A stretch of DNA of 64,000 bases from Oscillatoriales cyanobacterium (GTDB taxonomy: Bacteria; Cyanobacteriota; Cyanobacteriia; Cyanobacteriales; Microcoleaceae). The position numbers and the translations under genes were made by a program. Location of the stretch: the NCBI GenBank assembly GCA_004292955.1, contig RDXX01000014.1, positions 27,990 through 91,989 of the forward strand, read 5' to 3'. Below the pieces are notes generated by a model. The model ran no database searches and was not told where the DNA came from. It worked only from the letters and a program-made list of their open reading frames with translations. Below are positions 35,882-44,350 of the stretch, piece after piece. The first letter of the stretch is position 1. Each line of letters begins with the position of its first letter.

Positions 35882-36523
35882 GTGCGGGTAAAAATTTGCG
35901 GAATCACTAAATTAGACCAGGGAATGGCGATCGCCCGTTTGGGAGCCCAAGCTTTGGGGTTTATCTGCGTACCCGCTTCCCCGCGCTATGTCAGCCCCGA
36001 AACCATTCGCCTGATTGTCGAACAGTTGCCGAAAAATGTCGATCGCATTGGCGTGTTTGCAAATACCACAATAGAAAATATCTGTCAAGTAACGGCAGAG
36101 TCAAATTTAAGTGGGGTGCAACTGCACGGAGATGAAACAGCGGAATATTGCGATCGGCTGCGCGAGTTTTTGCCGGGAATTGAAATTATCAAAGCTTTGA
36201 GAGTTAAGAGTCATGAAACGTTAGCCACCGCTGCAATTTACGCCCTGCGTGTCGATACTTTACTGTTGGATGCTTACCATCCGGCTCAACTTGGCGGTAC
36301 TGGCAAAACTATAGATTGGATGATGTTAGCAGAGTTTAAACCAGCTTGTCCTTGGCTGCTGGCGGGCGGCTTAACACCGGATAATATTTTAAATGCGATC
36401 GATCGCGCGATCGGCAATAACTTCAGCGGTGTTGACCTTTCGAGCGGCGTAGAAATAGCGCCGGGAGATAAAGATTTGACCAAAGTTGCTCAGTTATTCG
36501 ATCGATTAAAAGCTTTAAAATAA
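35882..36523 (+). CDS. trpF: Phosphoribosylanthranilate isomerase
   Basis: A 213-residue TIM barrel that converts N-phosphoribosylanthranilate to CdRP in tryptophan synthesis. Hallmarks: [16 protein letters not shown] (catalytic Cys near residue 6), [41 protein letters not shown] (catalytic Asp), [11 protein letters not shown] and [17 protein letters not shown] use the GTG at 35882: GAGGAA sits at 35871-35876, five bases upstream, and the preceding in-frame TTG at 35852 would place that site inside the gene. The other tryptophan gene here is trpB at 4.7 kb. Confidence 0.94.
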   Translation: MRVKICGITKLDQGMAIARLGAQALGFICVPASPRYVSPETIRLIVEQLPKNVDRIGVFANTTIENICQVTAESNLSGVQLHGDETAEYCDRLREFLPGIEIIKALRVKSHETLATAAIYALRVDTLLLDAYHPAQLGGTGKTIDWMMLAEFKPACPWLLAGGLTPDNILNAIDRAIGNNFSGVDLSSGVEIAPGDKDLTKVAQLFDRLKALK

Positions 36524-36530
36524 ACGGTAG

Positions 36531-36642
36531 TATCTCATTGTTGTAAAAAGCATTTTTTGTGTTTGAGTGCTGTCCCCGCTCGCTTGTTGATAGAACCAAG
36601 CGAGCGGGGACGCTCGCACTATAAAAGCAAAAACTGAGATGC
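36531..36642. mobile_element. MITE-like element, GTCCCCGCTCGCTTG core, copy 2
   Basis: A 112-bp relative of the element at 25984, bounded by TATCTCATTG and AAAACTGAGATGC, with GTCCCCGCTCGCTTG and CAAGCGAGCGGGGAC as core arms. Its right end reaches across the ATG at 36639 that opens the CPBP reading frame, so the element supplies that start codon and the leader. Confidence 0.75.
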
Positions 36643-37501
36643 TTCCTTTTCTCTCTTTATTCTCGCTTCTTCCCTTCGACTTGCTAGCACGCCGCCTCAC
36701 CCACGCTTTTTCAACTATTCCCGATTTCACCGATTGGCTGGTTGTAGCTCTGCTGGTGCTAGTTTATAGCGCGATCGCACTTCCCATCGGTTTTTGGTCG
36801 GGATTTCTGAAAGTAGACGTGCAAACCTCCGGGCCGATAATTGCGGGAGTGCTCGCGGGCTGTTTGTTAACTCCGGGGCTGACTGAGGAAGTTTTTTTCC
36901 GCGTGTTAATGCTCCCGCACGCTTTTGAGAACCCTTCTGGGCTAATGCTGTGGTTTTGGGGATGCTCCAGTTTGGTGTTGTTTGTAGTTTACCACCCGCT
37001 CAACGCACTGACTTTTTATCCGATCGGTCGATCGACCTTTATCAGAAAAATGGGTTTAAAACCCCGTCCTTTTAGGACGGCTTTGTGCTAAAATAGAGAA
37101 GTCTACAGGCTCAAGACACGTTGAAATAGCTACGATGAGAGCGTACCTAGACAGTTCCGAGGGGCAATGTTTAACTACATCCCTGAAGACAATAAGCTTT
37201 AGGCTTGAGTACAATGAAACATAGTCGCCACAGGGCATTGGGAGACTCTAAACGGACGCAGAGCGAGGGTAAGACTACTTCGGTAGCACATTGCTGTGAA
37301 GCGTCAAGGAATCCTCGCTCCTTCAGGACGAGGAGGTATGTCAAGAATCCCGTGTTTTTGCTACTCGCCGCTGTTTTGGGAGTAGCGTGCTCCATCGCAT
37401 ACCTGCTCATCGGTTCCATCTGGCCTGCGGTGGTGATTCACTGGCTGGGAGTGACAGTCTGGCTGCTGCTCTTGGGCGGTTACAAGAGGCTATATGGGTG
37501 A
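36639..37501 (+). pseudogene. CPBP intramembrane protease, split by a 302-bp element
   Basis: Two reading frames make one gene. 36639-37042 codes membrane helices and the CPBP Glu-Glu/Arg motif (LTEEVFFRVLMLPH) and YHPLNALTFYP. 37345-37501 codes the C-terminal helices (NPVFLLLAAVLGVACSIAYL, IWPAVVIHWLGVTVWLLLLGGY) with the conserved HW motif. Between them are 302 foreign bases. Joined, the parts form a continuous 186-codon frame (…RSTF-M-NPVF…). CPBP (Abi/CaaX-like) enzymes are glutamic intramembrane proteases. As it stands the product is cut before its third motif. A MITE overlaps the start and a TnpB element abuts the stop codon. Confidence 0.8.
37043..37344 (+). mobile_element. 302-bp tnpB-less IS200/IS605-type element with omega-RNA-like hairpins
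   Basis: Boundaries are inferred from the CPBP frame: removing 37043-37344 rejoins it. Left part has the hairpin CCGTCCTTTTAGGACGG (37064-37080); the right end has CCTCGCTCCTTCAGGACGAGG (37313-37333) followed by AGGTATGTCAA. In between lies CTACTTCGGTAG (37275-37286), a UUCG-tetraloop stem. The right-end hairpin plus TGTCAA resembles, from memory, the right ends of cyanobacterial IS605-type elements. No transposase frame is present. It probably moves in trans, or is a deletion relic of a tnpB element that kept the 3' structured RNA region. Confidence 0.65.
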
Positions 37502-37505
37502 ATTA

Positions 37506-37535
37506 CCCAACTCTCACCTTGCGGTAGAGAGTGGG
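37506..37535 (-). ncRNA. Right-end hairpin of the TnpB element (probable omega-RNA 3' region)
   Basis: On the minus strand CCCA-CTCTC-ACC pairs with GGT-GAGAG-TGGG around a GCAA tetraloop (one bulged base per arm). It overlaps the last codons of tnpB and ends a few bases before the TTCAC at 37502-37498. In characterised TnpB systems the omega-RNA is made from exactly this place: the tnpB 3' end plus the right end, with the guide taken from flanking host DNA. Here the flank would be the CPBP 3' end. The RNA itself is inferred. Confidence 0.5.
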
Positions 37536-38713
37536 CTTCCAGCTTCCACCGCAACAGCATCCGAAAGAACCGAGATTCTTCCGGGTTGACTTACATTGCG
37601 TCCACTGGCAGTAGCGCTGATTCCCAACGCCAAAAACCGCAAGCCTTCGTCTCTAATGTTTAGCGCTGCGTTGATATCTCTATCATTCACAGAATCACAC
37701 TTAGGACATTTCCATTGGCGTATTTTCAAATTCATTTTAGAAACTTTGAACAAGCAATGGTTACAAGTTTTGGAGCTAGGAAAGAATCGGTCAATCTCTA
37801 AATAGACCTTGCCTTCTGCCTCGGCTTTATACTTAAGCATTGTTCCAAACATTCCCCAGCCAGCATCAGAGATAGCTTTGGCTAGGCAATGGTTTCTTAC
37901 CATTCCTTTGATATTTAGATCTTCTACTACAATTACTTGGTTTTCGTTTACTATCTTGCGGGATAGCTTGTGCAGAAAATCCTCACGCACTCTTTTGATT
38001 TTAGAATTCACCTTGGCTACTAACGAACGGGCTTTATTCCGTCGGTTACTGCCTTTGACTTTTCGGTTTAGCTTCTGTTGCTTGCGCTTCAGATTTTTAC
38101 GATGTTTAGCAGTTGCTCTAGGATGCTTGTACTTAGAGCCGTCAGACGTGACCAAGAAATCAGTTAGCCCAACATCTAAGCCAATTGCTTTTCCTTCGAT
38201 ATTAGCATCTGGAGTGCCAATTTTATCATCAACAAGTACCGATGCAAAATACGAACCATCTCGATTTTGGGATACCGTTACAGTTTTGATCGTGCCATCA
38301 TACTGGCGATGAATCTTGGCTTTGACTTCACCAATAATCGAAAATTTTATAGTGCTCTCCAGAATTTTCACATTCTGGGGATAGCTGACAGATTGCCTGT
38401 TGTGCTTGGATTTGAAGCTAGGAAACCCACCACGTTTCTCAAAGAAGTTTTTGTAAGCAGTTGATAGATTCAGTGCTACTACTTGCAAGCTTTGTGAGTA
38501 TGCCCCATCTTTCAACCAAGGGTATTCCTTCTTGAGCGCTGGTAGCATACCTTGAATAGCCAATCTGCTCAATCCCTTACCAGTTTCCTTGTAGGTTACT
38601 TGGCTCTTATTCAAACTATAGTTCCAAAACCATCGACAACAGCCAAAAGCACCAGCAAAATACTGTTGCTGGTGGGCGCTGGGATAGATTCGGAACTTGT
38701 AAGCTTTCGGCAT
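37514..38713 (-). CDS. tnpB: TnpB (IS605 OrfB) RNA-guided nuclease
   Basis: A 399-residue TnpB that looks intact. The N-terminal helix-turn-helix region (KAYKFRIYPSAHQQQYFAGAFGCCRWFWNYSL) is followed by the RuvC parts: GLDVGLTDFLV (D180), VIVVEDLNIKGM (E264) and SVNDRDINAALNI (D344/D346). The zinc finger is CNHC-CPKC (317, 320, 336, 339). TnpB proteins are omega-RNA-guided DNA endonucleases and ancestors of Cas12. No tnpA transposase gene lies beside it, so mobility would need help in trans. The ATG at 38713 has a plausible promoter 28-57 bases upstream. Its stop codon is 12 bases from the stop of the convergent CPBP gene. Confidence 0.92.
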   Translation of the reverse strand: MPKAYKFRIYPSAHQQQYFAGAFGCCRWFWNYSLNKSQVTYKETGKGLSRLAIQGMLPALKKEYPWLKDGAYSQSLQVVALNLSTAYKNFFEKRGGFPSFKSKHNRQSVSYPQNVKILESTIKFSIIGEVKAKIHRQYDGTIKTVTVSQNRDGSYFASVLVDDKIGTPDANIEGKAIGLDVGLTDFLVTSDGSKYKHPRATAKHRKNLKRKQQKLNRKVKGSNRRNKARSLVAKVNSKIKRVREDFLHKLSRKIVNENQVIVVEDLNIKGMVRNHCLAKAISDAGWGMFGTMLKYKAEAEGKVYLEIDRFFPSSKTCNHCLFKVSKMNLKIRQWKCPKCDSVNDRDINAALNIRDEGLRFLALGISATASGRNVSQPGRISVLSDAVAVEAGSPLSTAR

Positions 38714-38741
38714 TTATCAGCTATCGGTGTTTATGGTAAAA

Positions 38742-38770
38742 GATTAACACAAGGATTTTGCCGTTGTCAA
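38742..38770 (-). promoter_or_regulatory. Probable promoter of tnpB
   Basis: On the minus strand TTGACA (38770-38765), a 17-base spacer, then TTAATC (38747-38742). The -35 is perfect and the -10 partial. It is 28 bases before the tnpB start codon, a sensible distance. Confidence 0.5.
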
Positions 38771-38962
38771 TAAGTTGGCTTGTTTTCTCATCCAGCCTCA
38801 AACCTCAAACGCTGCGTGTTATGCGGCTCGGCTGTAATCGTCAACTCGCTCGCCTTTGATCCCGACGCTCACGGATTGTACAGGTAGAGCGCGGGACTTC
38901 CCGGCTGTATGGTTAAATTGTAAAAAGTCCAGCATCACTATATTTTCCGGAGGAGCTCAGTT

Positions 38963-40294
38963 GTGGAAATCATAGGAGCGATCGTAGGTTTTTTGGCGGG
39001 GATAGCAGCGGCTTACTGGTTAGTGGAAAAGCGGTTGCACAAGCAAAAGCAAGAACACTTGCTGCAAACTCGCAGAATAGCTCAGGATATAGAACTAGCT
39101 CAGATATCTCGAATGCAACAAACTACCGAATCTCCACACCGAGAAGGAGAAGATCGGTTTAGAAGCGCTACTGTTGAACACGAAAATTTACTCAGACAAG
39201 TTACAACTCAATACGAAAATCAGATTCAACAAGTTGCGACTCAATACGAAAATCGACTCCAACAAGTTTTAGCAGAACGCGATCGGCTCCAACAAGTTGC
39301 AGGCGCCCACGAGCAGCAGATGCGACAATTCACCCAGGAATTAGAGGCCGCTCACAATGCTAGGCTTCAGGAAAATATACAATCTTTGCAAGCCGAACAC
39401 GAACGTCATATACTCACACTTTCTGACGAATTGCATGACAGTTATCAAGCTCAGATGGATGAACATTTTCAAAACCTGCAAAAACAACACGAAATTCAAT
39501 TGAGACAAGCTGCCTCGCAATATGGGAACAGCGAAGTTGACATACAATCAACGACGGAGGCTTTGCAACAGCAATACGAAAGTCAGTTGCAAGCCGCTCA
39601 CGAGCAGTTTCAAGCTCGCGAAGCTCAGATGCAAGCTACTATCAGGTCTTTGCAAGAGCAATACGAGAGTAATGTACAACAACAAGAAATCCCGGAGCAA
39701 CAGTTCAGTCAGTTAAATCCAACAGAATTTACATCGGATTTACCACAACAAGAAGTTTGGCAAGAAGAACCATCAAGTGAGTTCAATCAACCTGAGTTCA
39801 ATCAACCTGAGTTCAATCAACCTGAAGTTGAACAAGAGTTAAATTACACAGAATTTTCCGAACCACAATCAATTGATTTAGAACAACTCGAAATCAGACA
39901 AACGCTTGAATCTCCCAGACAAACACCAAACTACTCATCGGTGGCGCAGTTGATGGGATGCGTTCAAAGTCAGGACACAGAAACTCGCAAATTTGCAGCG
40001 TCTGCTTTAGGTAAAATGGGTGCGGCTAATGCTTTGAGAACCGACGGTCAGCGAGCCATAGAAACCTTGGGTAAATTAGCTCAAGATTTCAACCCGGAAG
40101 TGCGCGAAGCTGCTGTGGAAGCACTAGCAATGATTAAGTCTGAAAAAGTGATTCCGCTCTTGCAAAGAGCTTTGCGAGATACAGATAGCGGTGTGGCCAA
40201 ATCGGCAAGTGCGGCGCTCAATAAGTTTAAGTTTTACCCGCGCACTCCGGCGGTGAAACCGAAACTGATGGATATCAAGAAACCAAAGCGTTAA
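38963..40294 (+). CDS. Membrane-anchored coiled-coil protein with C-terminal HEAT repeats
   Basis: A 443-residue protein. Residues 3-20 are a membrane helix (IIGAIVGFLAGIAAAYWLV). About 25-245 is a long Gln/Glu-rich coiled coil with repeated QQYESQL and QYENRLQQV units. About 270-320 is low complexity with triple FNQPE repeats. About 335-425 are PBS-lyase/HEAT-type repeats (DTETRKFAASALGKMGAANAL, NPEVREAAVEALAMIKSE, DSGVAKSASAALNKF). The GTG at 38963 is chosen because AGGAG lies at 38951-38955, seven bases upstream. A scaffold role is likely; partners are unknown. The tnpB element ends upstream, but this gene has its own ribosome site. Confidence 0.8.
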   Translation: MEIIGAIVGFLAGIAAAYWLVEKRLHKQKQEHLLQTRRIAQDIELAQISRMQQTTESPHREGEDRFRSATVEHENLLRQVTTQYENQIQQVATQYENRLQQVLAERDRLQQVAGAHEQQMRQFTQELEAAHNARLQENIQSLQAEHERHILTLSDELHDSYQAQMDEHFQNLQKQHEIQLRQAASQYGNSEVDIQSTTEALQQQYESQLQAAHEQFQAREAQMQATIRSLQEQYESNVQQQEIPEQQFSQLNPTEFTSDLPQQEVWQEEPSSEFNQPEFNQPEFNQPEVEQELNYTEFSEPQSIDLEQLEIRQTLESPRQTPNYSSVAQLMGCVQSQDTETRKFAASALGKMGAANALRTDGQRAIETLGKLAQDFNPEVREAAVEALAMIKSEKVIPLLQRALRDTDSGVAKSASAALNKFKFYPRTPAVKPKLMDIKKPKR

Positions 40295-40342
40295 GCAGTT
40301 ACGAGCCTAAATATAGCAATTTTCAATTGCCTAAAACAAATT

Positions 40343-40412
40343 AGGTACGTTGTTGCGCTTCAGCGCTCTTCATAAATATCAGGAAAGAGCGCTGAAGCGC
40401 AACAACGTACCT
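40343..40412. repeat. 70-bp palindrome, copy 2
   Basis: Arms AGGTACGTTGTTGCGCTTCA-GCGCTCTT and complement, 28 bases each, around CATAAATATCAGG. Nearly identical to 24770-24839; only the loop differs. It lies between two convergent genes and may act as a terminator. Confidence 0.9.
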
Positions 40413-40483
40413 TTGTACCTTTATCGTCAACTGTCAACGAAGAGGGCGGGCACGGGGGCACCGCCCCTACAACTATCAACTAT

Positions 40484-42424
40484 TTAAAATCGCTGTTTTG
40501 TACCGAGTACAAATTTGATTTCCCCGTCATCGCTGACACCCATATCCAAGCGAATTAATCCCAAGGACGATCGCACTCTAACACCCAAACCAACACCCGC
40601 CCCAGTCCCAGGTTTATCCCTGACTACCGCCGGTTTTCCCAACACGCTGTCACCCGTTCCCAAATCCGACGCAAAATCAACAAATATCACGCCACCCACA
40701 TCCCTACCAACCGGAAACCGATACTCGCCGGAAGCCAAAAAATAACTCCGCCCGCTGCCAATTTCCCCGCCGTCGTAACCCCGCACAGAATTGCGGCCGC
40801 CCAGGCGAAACGCTTCCGTCGGTGGCAAATCTCCAATTACCGTCCCCCCTTGCAGATTAAAAGCCAACATTTCTGGCAAAGCTTCCGACTCGCTGATGCC
40901 CAGCAAAGTTACTGGTACATATTGTATATAATTTGCTAACAGTCGGTTGCTCACAATGTTGCCGCGTCCGAGAGGTATCGACTGTTCTGTACTGAGGCTG
41001 AGAATCGAGCCGCTGGTTGGGTTGAATGGATTGTTTCGCCGATCGAGCGTAGCGCCAAAAGAAACAGTATACAATTCGTCAACACCCGCACCGCTGAATG
41101 TGAGAGGATTGCCGAGTACGTCCCGGCGGGCAAGATTTAAATTGCGATCGCGCGTGCTGATATTGGTATAATTCAGTCCCAAAGTTCCCCGCCAATCGCC
41201 CAAAGGCCGCGTAACAGCGAGATTTCCGCCCATCCGAATTTCTCGAACTCGATCGCCATTGGGCAAATTAATATCCTTGTTGAAAATTTCCGAGATTCTG
41301 CGATCGCCAAAAGCTCTCACACTGTATCCCAAACGGTCATCTGCCGCAACGTAAGGGCTGACAAACCGCACATCGTACTCCACACCTCGGAGGCTGGGCT
41401 GAATTTCCACCGACAACCGCTGGCCGTTTGTGCCGAATGTACGATCGACATAGGAAAGAGGAACAGCCACACCAACATCATCACTCAAAGTGACACTCGC
41501 CCCAACAGAACGAGCCGATCGCTCTTCGACATTGTAAATTACATTAATATCCGTCCCAACTTCTTCAGTAGAAACCATCACCTTGTCAAACAATCCCAAC
41601 TGTTGCAACTGTTGTAAATCGAGTTGTACAACTTGCTGGCTGTAATTATCCCCCGCCTTAAGTTTGAGTTCGCTTCGGATAAAATCTTCCGAAATTCTCC
41701 CCTTAATCGGATTCCCTTTTTTATCAACAGCTTCGCCTCGGGAATTAACAAAGCGAATTTTCACCTCTGCAACGTAAACGCCCTCAACATTTCTCCCTTG
41801 ACTGATTGGTAGAGTACCGCCTAGCTGTTGCGCGTTGCCGTTGACTGCTTCCGGGATTTCGGCTTTGGTGGCGATCGTCCCCGCAGTTGGTAACAGAGAT
41901 GTAAAATCTTTATGGCGATCGTCCTGGGCTGAGGGCGATCGAACTTCAGGAGCAACAGCAATCTCATCAGATGTTGGCAAATCCCGCACAATTGCACTCA
42001 CCTCATCCGATTGATGAGAACTTAAGACTGAAACCGATAATAAATGTCGCTTGTAGTCGAGTCTAGATCCCCCTAAATCCCCCTTAATAAGGGGGACTTT
42101 GAGAATATCTCTTGTCCCCCCCTGATTAAGGGGGACTTTGAGAATATCTCTTGTCCCCCCCTGATTAAGGGGGGTTAGGGGGGATCGAGACTCGGCTACA
42201 AACAAGAGAGACGGTGGGTTTGACGTTAAGTTATCACCAATTACCTCATCCTCCTCCCTCTGCGCCCTTGTGGAATAGGCGTCTCGCCTGTCAACTTCTC
42301 CGCTTCCTTCTCTAACCTCCACCTCACTCGGTACGACAGTCAGATCGATCGCCCGCGCCGCCAATTCCCCACCAGCCACCTGCGCCAAACTCAAAAATGC
42401 AATAATCGGAATTCGCATAAACAT
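40484..42424 (-). CDS. Omp85/BamA-family outer-membrane protein with one POTRA domain
   Basis: A 646-residue Omp85-type protein. The N-terminal signal (RIPIIAFLSLAQVAGGELAARA) leads to a 180-residue low-conservation linker. One POTRA-like domain lies at about 225-310 (VYVAEVKIRFVNSRGE, ISEDFIRSELKLKAGDNYSQQVVQLDLQQLQQLGLFDKV). A 16-strand-type barrel follows (about 315-646) with the family's VRGY motif (NSVRGYDGGEIGSGRSYFLASGEYRF) and an aromatic C-terminus (KQRF). Role: outer-membrane protein assembly or substrate export. Cyanobacterial Omp85 usually has three POTRA domains, so this is a shorter paralogue. The linker contains repeat-derived blocks, including two copies of NQGGTRDILKVPL (42062-42190). 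Whether Met1 or Met3 starts is uncertain. Confidence 0.88.
   Translation of the reverse strand: MFMRIPIIAFLSLAQVAGGELAARAIDLTVVPSEVEVREGSGEVDRRDAYSTRAQREEDEVIGDNLTSNPPSLLFVAESRSPLTPLNQGGTRDILKVPLNQGGTRDILKVPLIKGDLGGSRLDYKRHLLSVSVLSSHQSDEVSAIVRDLPTSDEIAVAPEVRSPSAQDDRHKDFTSLLPTAGTIATKAEIPEAVNGNAQQLGGTLPISQGRNVEGVYVAEVKIRFVNSRGEAVDKKGNPIKGRISEDFIRSELKLKAGDNYSQQVVQLDLQQLQQLGLFDKVMVSTEEVGTDINVIYNVEERSARSVGASVTLSDDVGVAVPLSYVDRTFGTNGQRLSVEIQPSLRGVEYDVRFVSPYVAADDRLGYSVRAFGDRRISEIFNKDINLPNGDRVREIRMGGNLAVTRPLGDWRGTLGLNYTNISTRDRNLNLARRDVLGNPLTFSGAGVDELYTVSFGATLDRRNNPFNPTSGSILSLSTEQSIPLGRGNIVSNRLLANYIQYVPVTLLGISESEALPEMLAFNLQGGTVIGDLPPTEAFRLGGRNSVRGYDGGEIGSGRSYFLASGEYRFPVGRDVGGVIFVDFASDLGTGDSVLGKPAVVRDKPGTGAGVGLGVRVRSSLGLIRLDMGVSDDGEIKFVLGTKQRF
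42062..42190. repeat. In-frame tandem repeat insert in the Omp85-like gene
   Basis: Two 39-base copies containing GGGGGACTTTGAGAATATCT and CCCCCCTGATTAAGG, flanked by CCCCCTTAATAAGGGGG. The reading frame passes through as PLNQGGTRDILKV repeats. Same C/G-rich palindrome family as in prolyl oligopeptidase. Confidence 0.85.
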
Positions 42425-42487
42425 AAAACTAAACCATACTCAACGCATCTTACTCAAATTCGGTTCTCCTGCCTATTCCGCAACAAC

Positions 42488-42517
42488 AAACCCGGTATTT
42501 TTGAAGATACCGGGTTT
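42488..42517 (-). terminator. Terminator hairpin of the 42.6-kb small gene
   Basis: AAACCCGGTAT pairs perfectly with ATACCGGGTTT around TTTTGAAG. It sits 73 bases after the stop codon of the small gene on the minus strand and before the Omp85-like start. Confidence 0.6.
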
Positions 42518-42589
42518 CTGGGATGCCCTGAAAACTTGGGGGAAAATCGATCGCGGGCGATCGTAACAATTGGGAAACCGAAAAATTCT

Positions 42590-42790
42590 TTAAAGAGATT
42601 GGCGAGAAACACGCTTCTCAAAATGAGCCTGAGTCTGCTGCAACAGTTGTTCGCGGCTGTCCTTAGCAGTAGTAATCGTAGGGAGCAAATTTCGAGCTTG
42701 TAAAGTCATGTGAAGCTGTAGGTGTGCTACGTACTCACTGACATCTTCGCGCAGGGAGCAAGCCGGGTAACGTTTTAAAGTAGAGTTCAA
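42590..42790 (-). CDS. Small hypothetical protein with a TTG start
   Basis: A 66-residue polar, helical protein (LREDVSEYVAHLQLHMTL, KDSREQLLQQTQAHFEKRVSR). No family recognised. I accept it as a gene because the TTG at 42790 is preceded at eight bases by AGGAGA, a strong ribosome site, and a hairpin terminator follows. No ATG is available near that site. The monocistronic layout and size fit a small regulatory or adaptor protein; function unknown. Confidence 0.55.
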   Translation of the reverse strand: MNSTLKRYPACSLREDVSEYVAHLQLHMTLQARNLLPTITTAKDSREQLLQQTQAHFEKRVSRQSL

Positions 42791-43226
42791 AGTGTTCTCC
42801 TGCTTTGAGTTTGCAGTATTTTTGAAATAATAATAGAGACTATCACGCTCTATTTCTAATTCTGTACTCTGTAATGAAGTTTAACCTTTGGACTGCTCTT
42901 TTGTTACAATTATTTACAAGTATTGCTTAAATTAAGTAAATCCACCTCATTAAAAGTAAAATGCCGATCGCGCTCAAGCCTGCCGTGTATATCTTCTTCC
43001 TTCTCTCACGACAATAAAAAAAGCCCTCTTCCTTCTTCCCTCTTCCCTCTTTTTACCTAGAGCGAAGCCGAAGGGCACTGTTCCCTCTTCCTTCTTCCTT
43101 CTTCCCTCTTCCCTCTTCCCTCTTCCCTCTTCCCTCTTCCTTCTTCCCTCTTCCCTCTTCCCTCTTCCCTCTTCCTTCTTCCCTCTTCCTTCTTCCTTCT
43201 TCCTTCTGATCAGGAGTCGATCGCCC
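42791..43226. repeat. Intergenic stretch with a 190-base polypyrimidine heptamer tract
   Basis: About 43020-43207 is almost pure C/T on this strand, built of TTCCCTC/TTCCTTC heptamers and interrupted once at about 43051-43080 by sequence containing AGAGCGAAGCCGAAGGGCAC. It runs to within 20 bases of the hydrolase start. The AT-rich part at 42800-42960 probably carries promoters; nothing more specific seen. Confidence 0.8.
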
Positions 43227-44054
43227 ATGCAGTCTCAAGCAGTAGCACACAAGCACATATTAAGTACATTTGTCAATAGCCACAGCCAAACAGCCACCTA
43301 CCTCGACATCGGGAGCGGCCCAACCTTATTGCTGCTTCACGGTTTTTTCGGAGAAAAGACTTGCTGGCTACCCTTAATTGAATTATTGCAATCTCAATTT
43401 CGGTGCATCAGTTTAGATATGTTAGGTTTTGGAGAATCCAGCAAACCACAAATCCAATACGACGTAGCTGTAGAAGTTGCTTTTGTGCGGCAAGTTGTAC
43501 AACAACTAAACATCGAACCATGCGGCATCATCGGACATTCTTTTGGCGGTTGGGTAGCATCTGCATACGCCCTAAAATATCCCAAATCTGTCAGCAGTTT
43601 AGTGTTAGCAGCACCTGCGGGAATCCGGGACGACAGTTTTTGCGGTCAGTACGATGCTTTGCGACCATTGCTGTGGGAAACACCCGCCGTTGATTGGGCC
43701 TTGCAGCTAGCAAAACCTTTTGCTAGATTAGCGGGGAAAAGTGAGAAATTGCAAGAAATTTCCGGGTGGCGCAGGGAGCTAATGTATCAACCAGTAGCAA
43801 GGTCATTTTTAATGAGCCGGATGCGACCAGAAGACGCCGTTGACACAGTAGAAAAAGAAATTCACAAATTGCAAATTCCTACCTTAGTCATTGCAGCAGA
43901 TAGCGACGAAACAATTCCTCTATGGCACTGTCAAACCTACGCCAATGAGATACCGGGAGCTGAGTTAGCAATTATTCCCAACGCCACTCACGGGTTGCCG
44001 CAAACTCAAGCTCAAATTATCGCAAAATTGATTAGTAAATTTTTGGATAATTAA
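43227..44054 (+). CDS. Alpha/beta-fold hydrolase
   Basis: A 275-residue hydrolase. The oxyanion motif is LLLLHGFFGEKTCW (about 34-47), the nucleophile elbow is GIIGHSFGGWVAS (Ser near 107), the acid lies in VIAADSDETIPL (about 224) and the catalytic His in PNATHGLPQ (about 253). A cap of about 70 residues (residues 140-210) sits between strands 6 and 7. Such proteins include esterases, C-C hydrolases and haloperoxidase-like enzymes; the substrate is not predictable. The ATG at 43227 is 20 bases after the polypyrimidine tract, which forms the leader; no clear Shine-Dalgarno site. Confidence 0.88.
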   Translation: MQSQAVAHKHILSTFVNSHSQTATYLDIGSGPTLLLLHGFFGEKTCWLPLIELLQSQFRCISLDMLGFGESSKPQIQYDVAVEVAFVRQVVQQLNIEPCGIIGHSFGGWVASAYALKYPKSVSSLVLAAPAGIRDDSFCGQYDALRPLLWETPAVDWALQLAKPFARLAGKSEKLQEISGWRRELMYQPVARSFLMSRMRPEDAVDTVEKEIHKLQIPTLVIAADSDETIPLWHCQTYANEIPGAELAIIPNATHGLPQTQAQIIAKLISKFLDN

Positions 44055-44350
44055 GAAAACCTTTGCAACAAGCGAAATTCTAGAAAATTATGATATGGCA
44101 CGTTCGACGGTTAGAACACTCTGAATAGCCTTTTCCCCATGCAGTTGATTGCTTATTCTTGTTCTTTTTCCTTCTTTTTCCTTCTTTCTTCTGCTACAAG
44201 CAAGCAATAAAAAATAATTGTATTAAAGTATACTACTTTAATAGTAAAGACAGCATATATTACTTGCTGTATTGTACAATTTTTTTTATGGTTATACAAT
44301 CTTGTATCAGCACGAGCTACAAACATTTAGTTGATTCTGGAGTATTACGA

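Noticed and set aside
37205..37344. Possible small basic protein (MKHSRHRALGDSKRTQSE...)
   Set aside because: It lies wholly in the 302-bp element and reads on into the CPBP 3' part; more likely structured RNA or a tnpB 3' relic than a gene of its own.
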